From Xenopus tropicalis (lineage: Eukaryota; Chordata; Amphibia; Anura; Pipidae): a stretch of 64,000 bases of DNA. The notes below the pieces were generated by a model that saw only the letters and a program-made list of their open reading frames with translations, ran no database searches and was not told the DNA's origin. Positions within the stretch are counted from its first letter, which is position 1, and each line of letters opens with the position of its first letter. Of the stretch, positions 43,580-56,105 are shown piece after piece. The stretch lies in assembly GCF_000004195.4 (NCBI RefSeq), contig NC_030684.2, forward strand, positions 66,895,892 to 66,959,891, written 5' to 3'. Both the position numbers and the translations under genes were made by a program.

Positions 43580-43985
43580 TTATGCTCCCCACATATGTAC
43601 AAGTATATTAGAGGGGATTTTGGGCAGATAGGGGATGTTCTTTTTTCCCCATAAAAACGATCAGCACACTAGAGGCCACCCCTTTAGATTAGAGGAATTA
43701 AACTTTCATTTGAAGCAGCGTAGGTGGTTTTTCACGGTGAGGGCAGTGAGGTTGGGGAATGCCCTTCCTAGTGATGTTGTGATGGCAGATTCTGTCAATG
43801 ACTTTAGAAGTGGTTTGGATAATTAACTAATCTACAATTAGTTTTGACATTGGTATATAGTTTATGTACATTATGTGAGTGTATAGATAGGTCAGTATAG
43901 GTTTGTGTGTGTTGGGTTCACTTGGAAGGGTTGACCTTAATGGACTCTGGTCTTTTGTCAACCCAACTTAACTATGTAACATATA
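43580..43985 (+). pseudogene. CR1/L2-type LINE 3' end (C-terminal protein tail and UTR)
   Basis: The plus strand reads MYKYIRGDFGQIGDVLFS from about 43597, then shifts frame by one extra C near 43650 and continues PFRLEEL..., QRRWFF, VRAVRLGNALPSDVV and SVNDFRSGLD to a TAA near 43824. This is the conserved C-terminal tail of CR1/L2-type LINE proteins. The 3' UTR follows and ends 'cttttgtcaacccaacttaactatgtaac', the usual frog CR1 3' terminus. It is a 5'-truncated, frameshifted copy, typical of LINE insertion. Confidence 0.8.
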
Positions 43986-45879
43986 ATAAAGCAGTAAAAT
44001 GAAGACAAAGATATAAATATTGCCTCAGTGAGGATGTTATCTTTGTCAGTCATATAAAAACCATTTTTTAGATAAAACTTTTTGTCTTTAAATGACACTG
44101 GCAACATTTTTCAAATGATCTGCATATCTTGATGGATCTCATGATTATAAAATCATTTTATTTAATGCCTATGAGTTTATGTCATGTACATAATGCATCT
44201 GGTGTTCTGTTTTTATTGGTTTTTAAATATTACATTTTTATATTTGCCCTGCCTTTGCTTTTATTCCTATGTAGAGCTGTGCCTTCTCTACATTGTATTT
44301 TGGTAAGCTAAGGTAACTTAAGTATAGTAAGAAAGGTTAAATGTATGAGTTTCTTACAGACAACCTCATAATAATCAAATAAAAGAGCAACATCTCCTTT
44401 TGCAGATTAAAAGACTGCACAATTAAGCCAGTTTTAATCACATGAGATTTCAGTGACTCAGATACTGTCACTATTTAATGGACCACGAGCTAGATTTTTA
44501 ATAACCATATTACATTTTAGAAGCTACAGAAAAAAAATTCCCTTTTCATCCTAATGATCCACAACATAACGTTTGAGTTACTTTTTTAAATGACTACAAT
44601 AACTAGATTCTAATAAATACAAGTTATACAATAATATACACCGAAATAAACAAGGCAAAACATTTCAAGAAAACTAATTTCTCCATGATTAGAAAATGGC
44701 TACAATATGTAGAAGTGGTTGGAAACCTCTGGACATTCTGTTTAAACAGATAACAATATATACATTTTAGTCCTATAGGACTATATTATCAGCGTGATAC
44801 TTTAAATTGACCCCTGCTGCTTTTCATTGTTTTAAATGGGAAAGATCCGAAAGCTCCTGCTACTTTTCAAGAAACTGTATCATAGAGCTACAATTGTACA
44901 GCAGTTGTAGTTTGAGAACTTTAAGCTGTAGTGCAACAATGGCAAGTCTTTTAGGAAGACCAAGAGCATCAGCATGCAGTAGTATGCATGATGACAAGGA
45001 GGACAGGATAGAAACCATGTAAACATGTCTGGGTTTTTGTGGTCCAGGGTCATCCCTGTGGTTTGTATGAAGCGTAGAAAAATAGTGTTGCCTTAGGAAT
45101 GGTAATGCTGATAAGAATAATTCAGTTTTGCCACAGCTCTACAAGAGGGGCGGGACACACTATATAAGGATTGGTCCTTAACCGAATGTAGGAAAGTCCC
45201 AAAGATATCTTGTGGCTGGTAGGAGACTATATAGTGTTCCAGAGCCTGCAGAGCATAGATTGCTGAGAAAATTCATAAAGAGCATGTGAAGTGCACTTTG
45301 GTATATGGGTTGCATAGAGATGCCTCCAATCACATTTCCCTAATGCCCTAAGGTTCCAGGAGAAAGTTTCTTATTTGTTATTTAACCCACAAGTCAGCTT
45401 TTTGCCAGGGCCCCCTTAGTTTGTAACATACAAGTTATAGTCTGATGAAATCAGCCATTCATTTATAGTTTCTACAATACAGAAAAAGTGTTTGTCCCCA
45501 CATTTTACTTTAACTAACTTTCAAGGAGGCATTCCAGTAGTATAAAGCAGAACAAATAAGTAAATGAACCAAAGCTCGCTCTATTTGGCCTTCAGGCTCG
45601 GTCCCATTGGTCAAGGCTCAGGGATTCACAGTGGTCAATCACCACAGTTTGGGAATAATTGGCTCAAAGGGATTTAAAAAACACCAACTAATTTATCAGT
45701 TATTTGTGGGTTTATTGGCAAGACCTTAGTCCTAATAAAATAACTGTTATCATCCAAACAGGATTCATTTTTAACAGGGAATATTTTATGTATACTATAA
45801 TAGCGTTAAGTACAGTTATTCATTTTTTATGAACCTTGTGTTCACACATAATAATAATGCTAAAATAAGCTTTCATTTG
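43986..45879. other. No recognisable feature
   Basis: Long AT-rich stretch without identifiable repeat ends or coding segment. Confidence 0.35.
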
Positions 45880-46200
45880 AAAAACCAACATAATACACAC
45901 CTGTAATTTGAACGCCGTGCCATTAATTATGTAGACATAATGATGAGTTTTACAGCACAAGTAGCAATCTGTCTAATTTCTTTTAATTCCTCAGGTAAAA
46001 CACTATTTAGGTTGGTTACTGAAAGTCAATGAATTCGTGTTTAGGTGGATTGCTTACTTTAGCTTTTGTGTGTTATGTTACACTAGGTGGCCTATTAATT
46101 GCAGTGTTTTAACTCTCCCTGGGAAATAATAAAGGATCAACAAGCCAACACAAGAGCGACAGCTTAAACATTATAGTGAGGTGTAAGGTTGTATCATTAT
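45880..46200. other. Candidate conserved non-coding element
   Basis: Complex and repeat-free, with CATTAATTATGTAG near 45921 and CTAATTTCTTTTAATTCC near 45974. Homeodomain-type cores are frequent, but the base composition alone favours them, so this is a weak call. Confidence 0.2.
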
Positions 46201-47052
46201 CTAAAGCAAGAAAAATAATAACAAACCATTAAGGGACCAATTAAATTGTGTTAGGATTGTTATCTGTAAAAACTGACTTATAATGTTGACATGTGAATAC
46301 TAATGACTAAGATAAAAAATGTTTTATTGACAGTTTATATTCAATGCTATAGAAATGTGAATAAAGGCCATAGGTAGCAAAAAAAATGATAGCAAAAAAA
46401 CGGCAATATGCTCTTTTACAGTGCCAAAGAACTGCTGAACTGCTTGCTGCAATCTATGGTTTTTGTTATTTCTTAAGCTAAACCGGGCAAATGGGGAAAC
46501 TGAAGGTACTCCATGTTTGGTTCTTTTTAGGTAGATTTGAATTCCATTGAAGTCCATTTTGCAGTAGGTCAATCTAGTTGTCTACCTCACAAAGATTGAG
46601 TAGTTTCAATTTCCCTGTTTGTCCTGTTTAGTTAAAAAAAAAACAACAACAATACATTTGTCCAGAATTGCTGAAGTAATTGTGCAAGTAAAACCTTGCT
46701 ATGACAAAACAAGCAAGCAAAATTTGTGTCTCTTAAAATTGTACCCTATATCATTTTAAAAAAGCATGGCACATGTATTTCGGGTGTCCAATGGGCAATT
46801 CTCAATTGCCAGTTCTGGGAATACAATTTAAAGTGACAGTCAATAGTTTAAAATGTTCAGTAAAACATGGCAAACAGCAGTAGTACATTTCCAGATGACT
46901 AAAGTAAAGGCACCAATAGCCTATAGTTTGCAGGGAAGAATGTATATATAAACTGGATGCCAACACTATGCACCAATAGGCATGAAATGTACTCATTACT
47001 CTGGAAATTGTACGCATTACTCAGGAATCCAGTTGATACTGAATATTTATGT
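46201..47052. other. No recognisable feature
   Basis: Possible T2-like debris near 46826-46845 (tttaaagtgacagtcaatag). Otherwise nothing. Confidence 0.35.
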
Positions 47053-47180
47053 TTAAAGGAGAACTAAGTTTAACTAAAGATGTAGGATAGATTTGGTACA
47101 AATTATGTTTTGGGCACCTGTACCATCCCAAGGCAACAACAGCCCTTTAGCAGGGAAGATCTGTGCCTCCAAAGAAGGGG
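47053..47180. mobile_element. T2-type MITE end
   Basis: TTAAAGGAGAACTAAGTTTAAC, then 'attatgttttgggcacctgtacc', 'ccaaggcaac' and 'gccctttagcag...aagatctgtgcctcc', the outer part of a common Xenopus T2 family. The rest of the element is missing. Confidence 0.65.
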
Positions 47181-47949
47181 CACAGGAGTACAGAAAAATG
47201 GAAGGGAACAAGGAACCAGGCAAGGGTTTAGGAACTAGAAACCAGATGGGAGTCTCAGGAACAGATATAGGCTCGAAAGCTTAATGACCAAGCAAAGAGC
47301 ACTGTCCAGGACCAGGCATATAAAGGGTCTTCATTAAATGATGAGCTATACATGGAGCTAATAAGGTGGGTGGAAGAAAGGGAGCAGCCACCAGGAATAC
47401 AGGAGGTACATAACTGTTGGTAGAACCAATCAGGACCAGCCAAAAGAGCCTAGATTGGCTCAGACGGTAACTACTCAGTCTCAGAAATAAACACACCAGA
47501 GTTTAAACCCCAGCTGGTCCTAACAGAGGATTTGATAGAAAGACAGATAGGGAATAAGGTTACACTCTAACTCATGATGAATTGAAATCTGTAGTACCTC
47601 TTCAGTGGGTCCTGGAAGCTTTAGTTGGCCCTCTGTTATGGTATTTCAAATAGGACAGAAAATGTATTTGGGCCCCATAGTCTTGTACTTGGCCCTCTAG
47701 TGCAATGTTTACCGAATTTTTAATACTGTGTTACCAGCTTTAAAACATCAACAAAATTGTTGGGTCTCAAACGGGTACCTTCCATGAAAGTGAATGGAAG
47801 AAAAACACTAATGGGTTATTGATTAGTCTTCCAAATGAACGCTGCATTGAATATATACATGTACCCGGCCTTTAGGAAACTCAGTGGTAAAACATGCTTT
47901 TTTTTATAAAAGGAAAGCAATGTTCTTGTGTGTTTATTTCTACAATCAC
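47181..47949. other. Unclassified, somewhat GC-richer than its surroundings
   Basis: 47190-47530 is less AT-rich and could be an unrecognised repeat. Mirror frames of about 60-70 codons on the two strands show no domain. Confidence 0.3.

Positions 47950-47981
<32 letters not shown>
47950..47981. repeat. (TAA)n microsatellite
   Basis: About ten near-perfect TAA units. Confidence 0.95.
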
Positions 47982-50590
47982 TTGAAGATTTCAGCAACTA
48001 TATAAAACTTAATATTTAATATGACTGGATGCATGCAGTTATTTGTTTATTAAGACTGGTGCTCATATTTGCCTGAACAAATAAAATGAGGTCACTCTAC
48101 TAACCAAAATGCAGTTCATTATTTGAATTTGAAAACTTGATTTATTTTAGAGCTGAAGGTAGAGCTTCAGATATCAAGTTCAGTTTATTTGTATCTTATT
48201 TTATGAAATGTGTTTTACAAATTACTTCACTCTGAAGTCTCTGACAGTAGGCACCTATTACCTATTAATACAAATAATAGTAATCTGCTAATAATGATAA
48301 TTCAGCAGAGATACAGTGCTTTTCCTACTTATTTAAAAGGAAGGAAAAGTGTAGTAAAGATATTACCTACTTGTGTGTTAGTTAGGCTGGCATTTAGTGA
48401 AAGCCAGGAAAACACTGTGAATGACCACTAATCTGTCAGATAAATCTCGATCAGATTGGCCACTTTCCATGATATTTGTATAGCGAGCCAAAAGTAACTA
48501 AAGTAATGTTCAGTTTGTCCGGAGTTTGTCTTTAATTTGATCATGCTCAGCACTGTGTTAAAATAATTTAATGACATTTTGGGTACCTCTGTCTCATGGA
48601 TTTTTTGATAAAAGCTGCATTAATATAATTTTCTAACTTGCTAACTTGGCATGGGATCTATTCGCTAGAACACATAAGACCTGGGGGTTTCTTGATATTT
48701 GGTTTTTCTATAATATAGGGCAACATGTATTAATAGAAAACTTAACCTCAAATAAAAAAATAAAACCCCAAAACATTGCAGATCTCTATAGAAATATACT
48801 GCATGACATAAACAGCCCACATGTAAAATATTGTTTCATGTAGATAAAGTCTTTTCATATAAAGTATACTTTTCTAGAAGTATATGCCATAGAGAAATCA
48901 CCCCTGATCACACACCAATAAAAAGTACATGTTAGGTTACACTTCTGCCTGTTTCAGTTAGAACCAGTATTACTTTATTTCTTTCAGATGATCAGTGAGC
49001 GAGAACTTAGACTATTACAATATCAATATTGATATGTATATGCCAGCTTAATAAAATTCTTTAATGTTACATGATATAAATTAACTGTTGGTTAAACTGT
49101 AAAAATATGGTTTATCTTTAAGGCTACTAAATAATTTATGTAAGCACTATATAAATCAATAAGATTGTATTGGATTTATGCCAGACTTGCACATAGGACA
49201 TATTGGACAATTGTAGTCTGGAGCTTAGTCGATAATAAATAATACAGCTTTACCTGTATGTAACCATTGTACAATCACTTTAGGTAGGGAATTTAAGAAC
49301 CTATTTACTACTACTCCCCATAAACACAGGTGGTCAAAACATTTTCTAAAGAGCATAAAAATAATAAATGGTTAAAATGTTAACTATATGCCATATACCT
49401 CAACCCTATGGGAGAACCTCATGCAGCTTATGAAACAATATTGTTGCATCCCTTAATTCCAAATATTTGTAGGCAATATGACAAAGCACACTTCTCTCTC
49501 TTCTTCATTTATTAGTAGCATTCAGCTGTAATAAAATGTATGAGCTCTAATGTTATGCTATATAGTGTAATAATTATATATATTCTAATAAGGGATGACA
49601 GCAAATCTGTGTTCCAAAATAATAACCTGTTCTAAGGGCAAGAATGGAGCAAGAGTTCACACAAGCCTGCTAACTCAGCTTAATCAGTATTCTGTTTGCC
49701 CTTGAGACATTAGATATCAGGTTGACTTTAAACAAACTTTTGTTTGTCATATAATTTTTTTAGAAAGTTTATCTTCCTTCATATAGAAAAATAATGGAAA
49801 AAAAATTGCTGGTTCTCAAAAAAGGAACATGAAAATGCATATACATGTGCTGTATATTTTTCTAAGTATTCTGTAAGGTAAAATTACGAGATTTAACACT
49901 TTTATTTAAAGCAAGGAGGAAACATCAGATTAGAATCACATAATAGGTCAGATACAAGTCAGTGAGAAAATCAACTCTTGTACTTTATCTAAGGAAAACG
50001 TCATTAAAGTCTAAGGGAAAATCTACTGTTGCATTTTGAAATACATTTGTCACATTAAGAACAAGATTAAAAAATTATTTCATAAACACTTAATAGTAGT
50101 CTATGGGGAAATCCGGCATTGAATTAGGAGATAAGTTTTTTTCAACAAGTTGTATTTGGTCCTAAATCTGTCCAAATGCCTCTGAATCTAAAATCTCTAA
50201 AATGCATAATGTTGTCTTACATGGATATAATTTTGTTGGAAAAGAAAATGTACTTGAGCCCCAATTTAGTCTATAGACAACAATTGCCTTATAGAAGATA
50301 TACCAGCTGTAATAAAAACAAAATATCTTCGGCAAATATAGAAAGTTATGAGCAGCCAGAGTCCCTTATGATAGGACTGACCTGCAATTCTCAGTATCCA
50401 CCCAAAGAAGCATGCAGCTATGAGTGGATGTTGAGTGCAATAGCTCAAACCCTGAACACGTCTAGTTGACTACCCCTGAATCTTCTAACTGCAAAAGCAG
50501 ACCAGGTACTGTTACAATCTTGAGGTTAGCAGAATGTGAACTTACCTTCCTGTCAATCAGAACTCATATTCTCCCGCACCCTAAAATGTG
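47982..50590. other. No gene; one worn repeat piece
   Basis: At 48643-48720 'ttggcatgggatctattcgc...gacctgggggtttcttgata' is a decayed piece of the 'tacaggtatggga' family. The rest is AT-rich and unassigned. Confidence 0.35.
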
Positions 50591-50598
50591 ACCCTGGA

Positions 50599-50846
50599 CA
50601 GTGTCGGACTGGCCCACTGGGATACCAGGAAAACCTGGTGGGCCCAGGTGTCAGGGGGCCCTTATATTTATAAACATTTGGCTTAGTTCATGGTCATTTC
50701 TTATTTCTCTATGTGTACAAGAAGACTAAATAGATAGAAGAATAGATATATAGAGGTTGAGTGAGGAGTGGAGAAAAAGTAGTTTGGAGAGTGTGTCCCT
50801 GGTCTAAGGTTATCTGGTGGGCCCCTGGCCTGCCAGTCCGATATTG
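50599..50846. mobile_element. hAT-type MITE, perfect 8-bp duplication
   Basis: CAGTGTCGGACTGGC at the left and GCCAGTCCGATATTG at the right are inverted (13 of 15 matching). ACCCTGGA flanks both ends exactly (50591-50598, 50847-50854). Internal 'ggtgggcccaggtg' and 'ctggtgggcccctggcc' belong to a common frog hAT family. 248 bases. Confidence 0.9.
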
Positions 50847-50854
50847 ACCCTGGA

Positions 50855-52807
50855 TAAGTCTGTTACAAACCCTTTCCTTGCAGCTGCAAAAGTGTGCCAT
50901 ACAGTGAACTGTGTTTATGTCCATAATGAGAATCATGTTACCATGTGCTGAGTTTGGAGGAGAGCCTTCATGTGAAGGGAAAATGTAGGAAAAAGACAGT
51001 TATGCCAACTACTGCCTTGGGTGCACAATACTTAGGTCAGATACCTAACAACTGCCATTTACATAGCTAGTCCCTGTATCTTTAGTAAGTACATGTACAA
51101 TTCAAATTTAATATACAGTATATGCAGAATCAAATAGAAGTTTAAACGTTTGCAAAAAAAACCCAAAAATGATTAGCTAATATAATCTAAATTAAATCCC
51201 ATCTAAGGTAAATATTGATTGTAAGCTGCTTAGTTACCAACAGCAATAGGGGACAGCTTATTAACTAGTTGTGTTCAAATTCAGTAAGATGTCTCTGAAC
51301 TGACTCTAAGATGTAAGGGTCTTTTGGGGAGAAGAAACAGAATGCTTATAATCTGCATGTAATTTGACTAGGCTCAACCTTATCCTAGCACAAAACTGAC
51401 TGCAAACAATAAAACAAGATTTACAAATTGATTATCCCCCTAAAACAAAAAAGGAAGACTAATAAGACAAGGAACCACTTAGCTGGCAGCAAAGCCTCAA
51501 CCTGGTATCTTTCCCAACCCATGTTTCTGTATTTCATATTTCTTATTGCTAGCTCTCATCCTTTTTGCCCGTTACTTCCCCATACCCATCATCCATAGCC
51601 TTCCATGTTTCTTAGATCTCATTGCTGTTATTATATAGTATATTGTTTACCTTTCCTGTCTTTATGTTTTTCCTTCAGTGACAACAGGTGATATCTAATG
51701 GTTTTATCTGAATTTTTATAACTCCAGTTATAATCCTCCCTATTTTACCTACTATCAATGCGTATTAATAGTTTTCAATACATTTTACAATGTCTTTGAA
51801 ACACTTATGTATCATTTCAGAATATACCCAACCAAAAACAATTTTTATGATTTGCTAATTTAGGACCTTCGTATGTCCTGTCCAAGCATTTGAGAATAAG
51901 ATTATCTTGGGAAGGGAACATTGCTCACACATGAATGGTTGATTTGTTTTAACTGTACCACTTCGGCTAAAAAGTAAGCTTCCGTTGTGCGTTAACCTAG
52001 GATCAATTCCGCCTTGCCTGTTATAATGGGCCAGTAAAAAGCCACTGGGAATACAATCTGAAGAATTCATTTGTACTGAGACAGTCGATAACTCTGAGAA
52101 GATCATTTAATAAAAGCCAACATACTACATGATACAAAGTGGTTGCTGCTATCATAACAAACTTATTTGTGTAATCGTGAAATAAAATCTTTACTCCAGT
52201 CTCTCAACAGGAACATTGCCAACCATTATTCTTTGTGGAGGTCTCTAAGGATAGCTGTTTCAATAGGTATTGAGGTATTGATTCTGAATTCTTTTGATGT
52301 TAGCTCCATCCCATACATTCTCTTTCACAAAAGTGTAATAGCAACAGCATCTAAGATGATAATAATTGAGCAGTCTTGCGACTGTGGTTACTCAAGGATA
52401 ACTTTATGTGTCTTCTAGGGAGTTATTGTCAGCTGACTGACAGTTTAAAAAAAAATACAGCGCACAATATTGAAATATTACATCTAACAGGGGTTAGATT
52501 GGCTCAACTATATGTGTATTCTTACCAATATTCTACAGTTATTCTATACGTTAATAGAAAAGGACAAATGAGTTCATTTGAATCCTGATTGGTTAAAAAG
52601 CATGCTTATTTAAGTACAATTGATTGCTTCTGAAACATTTTGCTGTAATTCACAGGCAAGCAGAATATTTACATTATACTAGTTGTACAACGCTAATTGG
52701 CTTGAAATGAGCTGTAAATTAACTAATTCTTTCTGTTCAATGATATTACAAAAAATTAAAATAGGAGAACTCTATTTAATGTATGGTTCACAGTACTTCT
52801 TCTACAC
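50855..52807. other. No recognisable gene or repeat
   Basis: AT-rich. 51850-52110 is complex and repeat-free and could be regulatory, without strong support. Confidence 0.35.
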
Positions 52808-53210
52808 TTAGGGGCTGATTTACTAACCCACGAATCCGACCCGAATTGGAAAAGTTCCGACTTGAAAACGAATATTTTGCGACTTTTTCGTATGTTTTGC
52901 GATTTTTTCGGATTCTGTACGAATTTTTCGGATCCAATACGATTTTTGCGTAAAACTTAACGCTACGAAAAATGCGCAACTTTTCGCGTAAGTTTTAACG
53001 CTACGCAAAATGCGCAACTTTTTACGCAACTTTCGTAATGGATAGGAAAACTCGCGTTTTTACGCAAAAATTGTATTGGATCCGAAAAATTCGTAAAGAA
53101 TCCGAAAAAATCGCAAAACATACGAAAAAATCGCAAAGTACCGATCATTACGAAAAAAACGCAATCGGACTCCATTCGACCCGTTCGTGGGTAAGTAAAT
53201 CAGCCCCTTA
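52808..53210. mobile_element. CpG-rich Harbinger-type MITE, TTA duplication
   Basis: GGGGCTGATTTACTAACCCACG at the left and GTAAGTAAATCAGCCCC at the right, inverted. TTA flanks exactly (52808-52810, 53208-53210). It is a nearly perfect fold-back of TACGAAAA/TTTTCGTA words for 397 bases and lacks the conserved core present at 19085 and 21030. Several 60-85 codon frames on both strands are by-products of the palindrome. Confidence 0.9.
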
Positions 53211-54412
53211 TGGTGAGTTTGTGGCTGATGCTTTCATTAAATATGCCCCATCTATATCAACCACTGTAAACCTAGTCAGTGCTAAGCATTTGTGTTAAAC
53301 TGGACATTCATTCGGAACATTCTTACCCCTTCTCCCCCTGGCAATTTAAATGACGTTTTCAATCGTACAGAAGATAATATGTCCCTTCACCTTCATTAGT
53401 ATTCAGGGTCAGATTAACAAATGGGTTGTGAAATAATAGAGACAGACAGCTGAAAGTATAGTTTTACCATTCAATACATTCCACACATGCAGCAAGAATA
53501 ACAACAATGCGTTACTTTAAATTAAAATCTCATAAATAATTCTACTGACTACATACAGTATAGATTGATGTTAGTTTAACAATTCAGCAGTATATCTCAA
53601 TGCATGTCACTTTCCTTTGAGTATAACAATTCTTTTTTTCTCTAGGTACAGACATATCCATGGCAAGTATACCCTGGGGATAAATATATTCAGTACTGAC
53701 TTCCATAGGCAGAATAATAACACCACTAAATTCAGATTTTGAAGGTAGCTTTACAACAGTGGAATCAGACCTCCAAAAAAAATGTATATACACTCTCTCT
53801 ACACTCTCTCATGAACATTTTGCAATTTATTCATTTATTTATTTATTTAATGTCATTGTGCCCGATCTTAATGACCCTCCCCATCTTCATTTAATAATTT
53901 TCAGGTGCAGAGTAAGAGTTCTTAGTGAGTCTATGATCCCAAAAGGTCCAAAGGAATGGGTCATTAGGGTATTGTGGCTGATAAACTTTGGGGAAGTCTA
54001 GGTTTTTTGACTGTGACACCATGCTCTTGCACATAAAAGCAATTTGCAGGTTAGAGTTTCAATATTGGGCTCATCTGTCAAGAAATATTTTGACAGGATA
54101 GTGTTTTGCATTATTTAAAATACACTTTCTAAAATTCCTTATGCAGGCACTCTTGAAGGTTTTTATATTAACCTTACTAAAATAATAAACTCTCTTAAAT
54201 GATACATAATGCTATCAGTATAAGGGACATTTGCATATAGCAGCAAGATATTTCATTCTCCAGATTATAGGTAGCTGGGATTCATTTATCAGAATCTGCT
54301 TGTTCAAGCAATTTTACATACTCATGTTAGGGCTGACGAGTCAAGTTTTAAGCCAGATTCTTTAAGATGTCCCTTAGGAAACTAATGCTACCAATTATTC
54401 TGCATTGCTTTG
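53211..54412. other. No gene; (ATTT)n at 53829-53848
   Basis: Short ATTT microsatellite, otherwise AT-rich sequence without assignable features. Confidence 0.4.
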
Positions 54413-54560
54413 TTAAAGGGGAACTATAATAAAAACTTATGGATAGTGATGAGCGAAATTGCTTGCCAGGCACCGATTAGTGGCAAATTTCTGCGTTTCC
54501 CCATTGGTGGATTTTTCCTCAAAACAGGCACAAAAATTTGCAGCGGAAAGCTAAAAAATT
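54413..54560. mobile_element. T2 left end interrupted by 'tagtgatgagcg' MITE fragment
   Basis: TTAAAGGGGAACTATAATAAAAAC (54413-) is a T2-type left end. At 54446 the text switches to TAGTGATGAGCGAAATTGC and 'gtggcaaatttctgcgtttccccattgg', the left half of the MITE family at 33151. The right half of both elements is not clear. Confidence 0.6.
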
Positions 54561-55363
54561 GTTGCCCGCTTTAAAAGAAATTGTTGCTTCTCAGTGTGAA
54601 GTGGCCAAGTTGGTATCTAATGTCAGTCCATGTATAGTTACTTGCTCAAAGTGTTTACATTACTTATCCAAAATTATGTTCTTCTATGAGGGGGCGGCTA
54701 TATTTGTACAGCAGGAGTCTGTTAGCATTAAAAGCTATAACTGACAGGCTGAGAAGGGACAGTCAGGTTGGTCAAGATTAGGAACTTCCAGTAACAATTA
54801 GTTACTAAAGCAAACCTATTGTTAAAAAATGATCAACATGACCTGTGTACATTCATATTTTGAAGAGTAGTTTTTTTAGTGTCAGTATCACTTTAATGCT
54901 CTAAAGACATGAGCACTATTGTCCATAGCTATAGACTGATATATAAAATCAAATAACCTTTGAATTTCACTGGCTTTTTGGATTTTTTCCACTGGCTGTG
55001 TTTTTTTCTAGCTACGATGGAAGATGTAACTGCTTCCAGTTTCAGATTTGTGAGAAGCTGCTGTTATCAGGCTCTCTAGTCATATACGACATTATCACCC
55101 TCCCAAAGTAAATGGCTTCTGGGTAACCCCTATACTTTCTCTCAAACAAAGAAAGTCAGTTGATAATTGCAGACTAAGTGACCTTAAAAATAAGACCAGT
55201 AAAATAAATAATAATAATGAATAATAAAATCCAATATCAGCCAAATGTAGTCTTTGTAAGTCATTCTGGTGTTGCTATAGTAACCAGAAATATATTTGCA
55301 TAGAATTATAAGCCTTGTATCTATTGTAATGTGTATTTTCAAAACATGATATGTCATGGATAG
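54561..55363. other. No recognisable feature
   Basis: Possibly the remainder of the T2 element, but not resolvable by eye. Confidence 0.35.
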
Positions 55364-55690
55364 TGTTAAGTCCCTGAGAACCCCTCTAGGACCAAACAAT
55401 CACCCAGAGAAACAAACAATGACACTCAGAATTCTGTCTGCCAGGCTGCAGGATATTTATTGGAGTAAGAGAAACTAAGAAAAAAAAAACCACTGCTGCA
55501 ATAAATAATAAAAAGACTAACAAAGAAGTACACAAGTTCCATTAATCCCAAAGCCCCATATGACCCAAACTAAATGTCCTTGAATATAAGGTATACCCAC
55601 AGTTCAGGCACTGTCTCTACTAGAATGCAACAAATGCAGTGACCAACTGGCTTCGACTAGCAGTACAATAACTATCCCTCCTTTTTTCAT
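55364..55690 (-). mobile_element. LTR-like fragment, antisense
   Basis: Begins TGTTAAGTCCCTGAG (the 3' CA end on the minus strand). On the minus strand ACTCCAATAAATATCC (forward 55449-55465) gives an LTR-type polyadenylation signal about 90 bases from that end. The other end and a target duplication were not found, so this is a partial LTR or another repeat. Confidence 0.4.
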
Positions 55691-55894
55691 TGTGTAAATG
55701 TAGCAGTGTGAATATGCTGGTGAAGTACATTTCATTTTGCAGAATAACACATCATACACTGATATTTTGTTCTCTGTGAGATTTCAAAGCACTAACCATC
55801 AAAAGTATTTGTGACTTTTTTGTAAAAATATAAAGAATAAAACTTAAAAAACTAAATATGATGTATACAGTCCCCACACTATTTCACTTGAATG

Positions 55895-56105
55895 TTTTTG
55901 AGCCTCTCTAGTGTTACTTTGGTCTTGTGTTTTGGATCAATGTCCAGCTGAAAAATGCACTTTTGTCAATCTTCAATTTTTTTTATCAGACTGAAACAGG
56001 ACTTGCCTGTTTTTTATACCATTTTTCTACCTTCTGTGAATAACATGTCCAGTCCATGTTGATGAAAAGCAGCAACACAGCATGATGCTACCACCACCAT
56101 GGTAC
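55895..56105 (-). pseudogene. Tc1/mariner transposase fragment, decayed
   Basis: Read on the minus strand, 56102-56076 encodes HGGGSIML and 55955-55900 encodes FQLDIDPKHKTKVTLER. These match the Tc1 transposase blocks HGGGSxMxWG and FQQDNDPKHxxK (the second holds the middle catalytic aspartate region). The stretch between is gapped and frame-disrupted. No inverted terminal repeats were found near it. Confidence 0.7.

Noticed and set aside
45150..45180. Promoter TATA box (actatataagg)
   Set aside because: One TATA-like word in AT-rich DNA with no downstream exon or CpG context is not evidence of a promoter.
52788..53298. Several 63-86 codon frames on both strands
   Set aside because: They lie in the fold-back Harbinger-type element and translate the TACGAAAA/TTTTCGTA arms.
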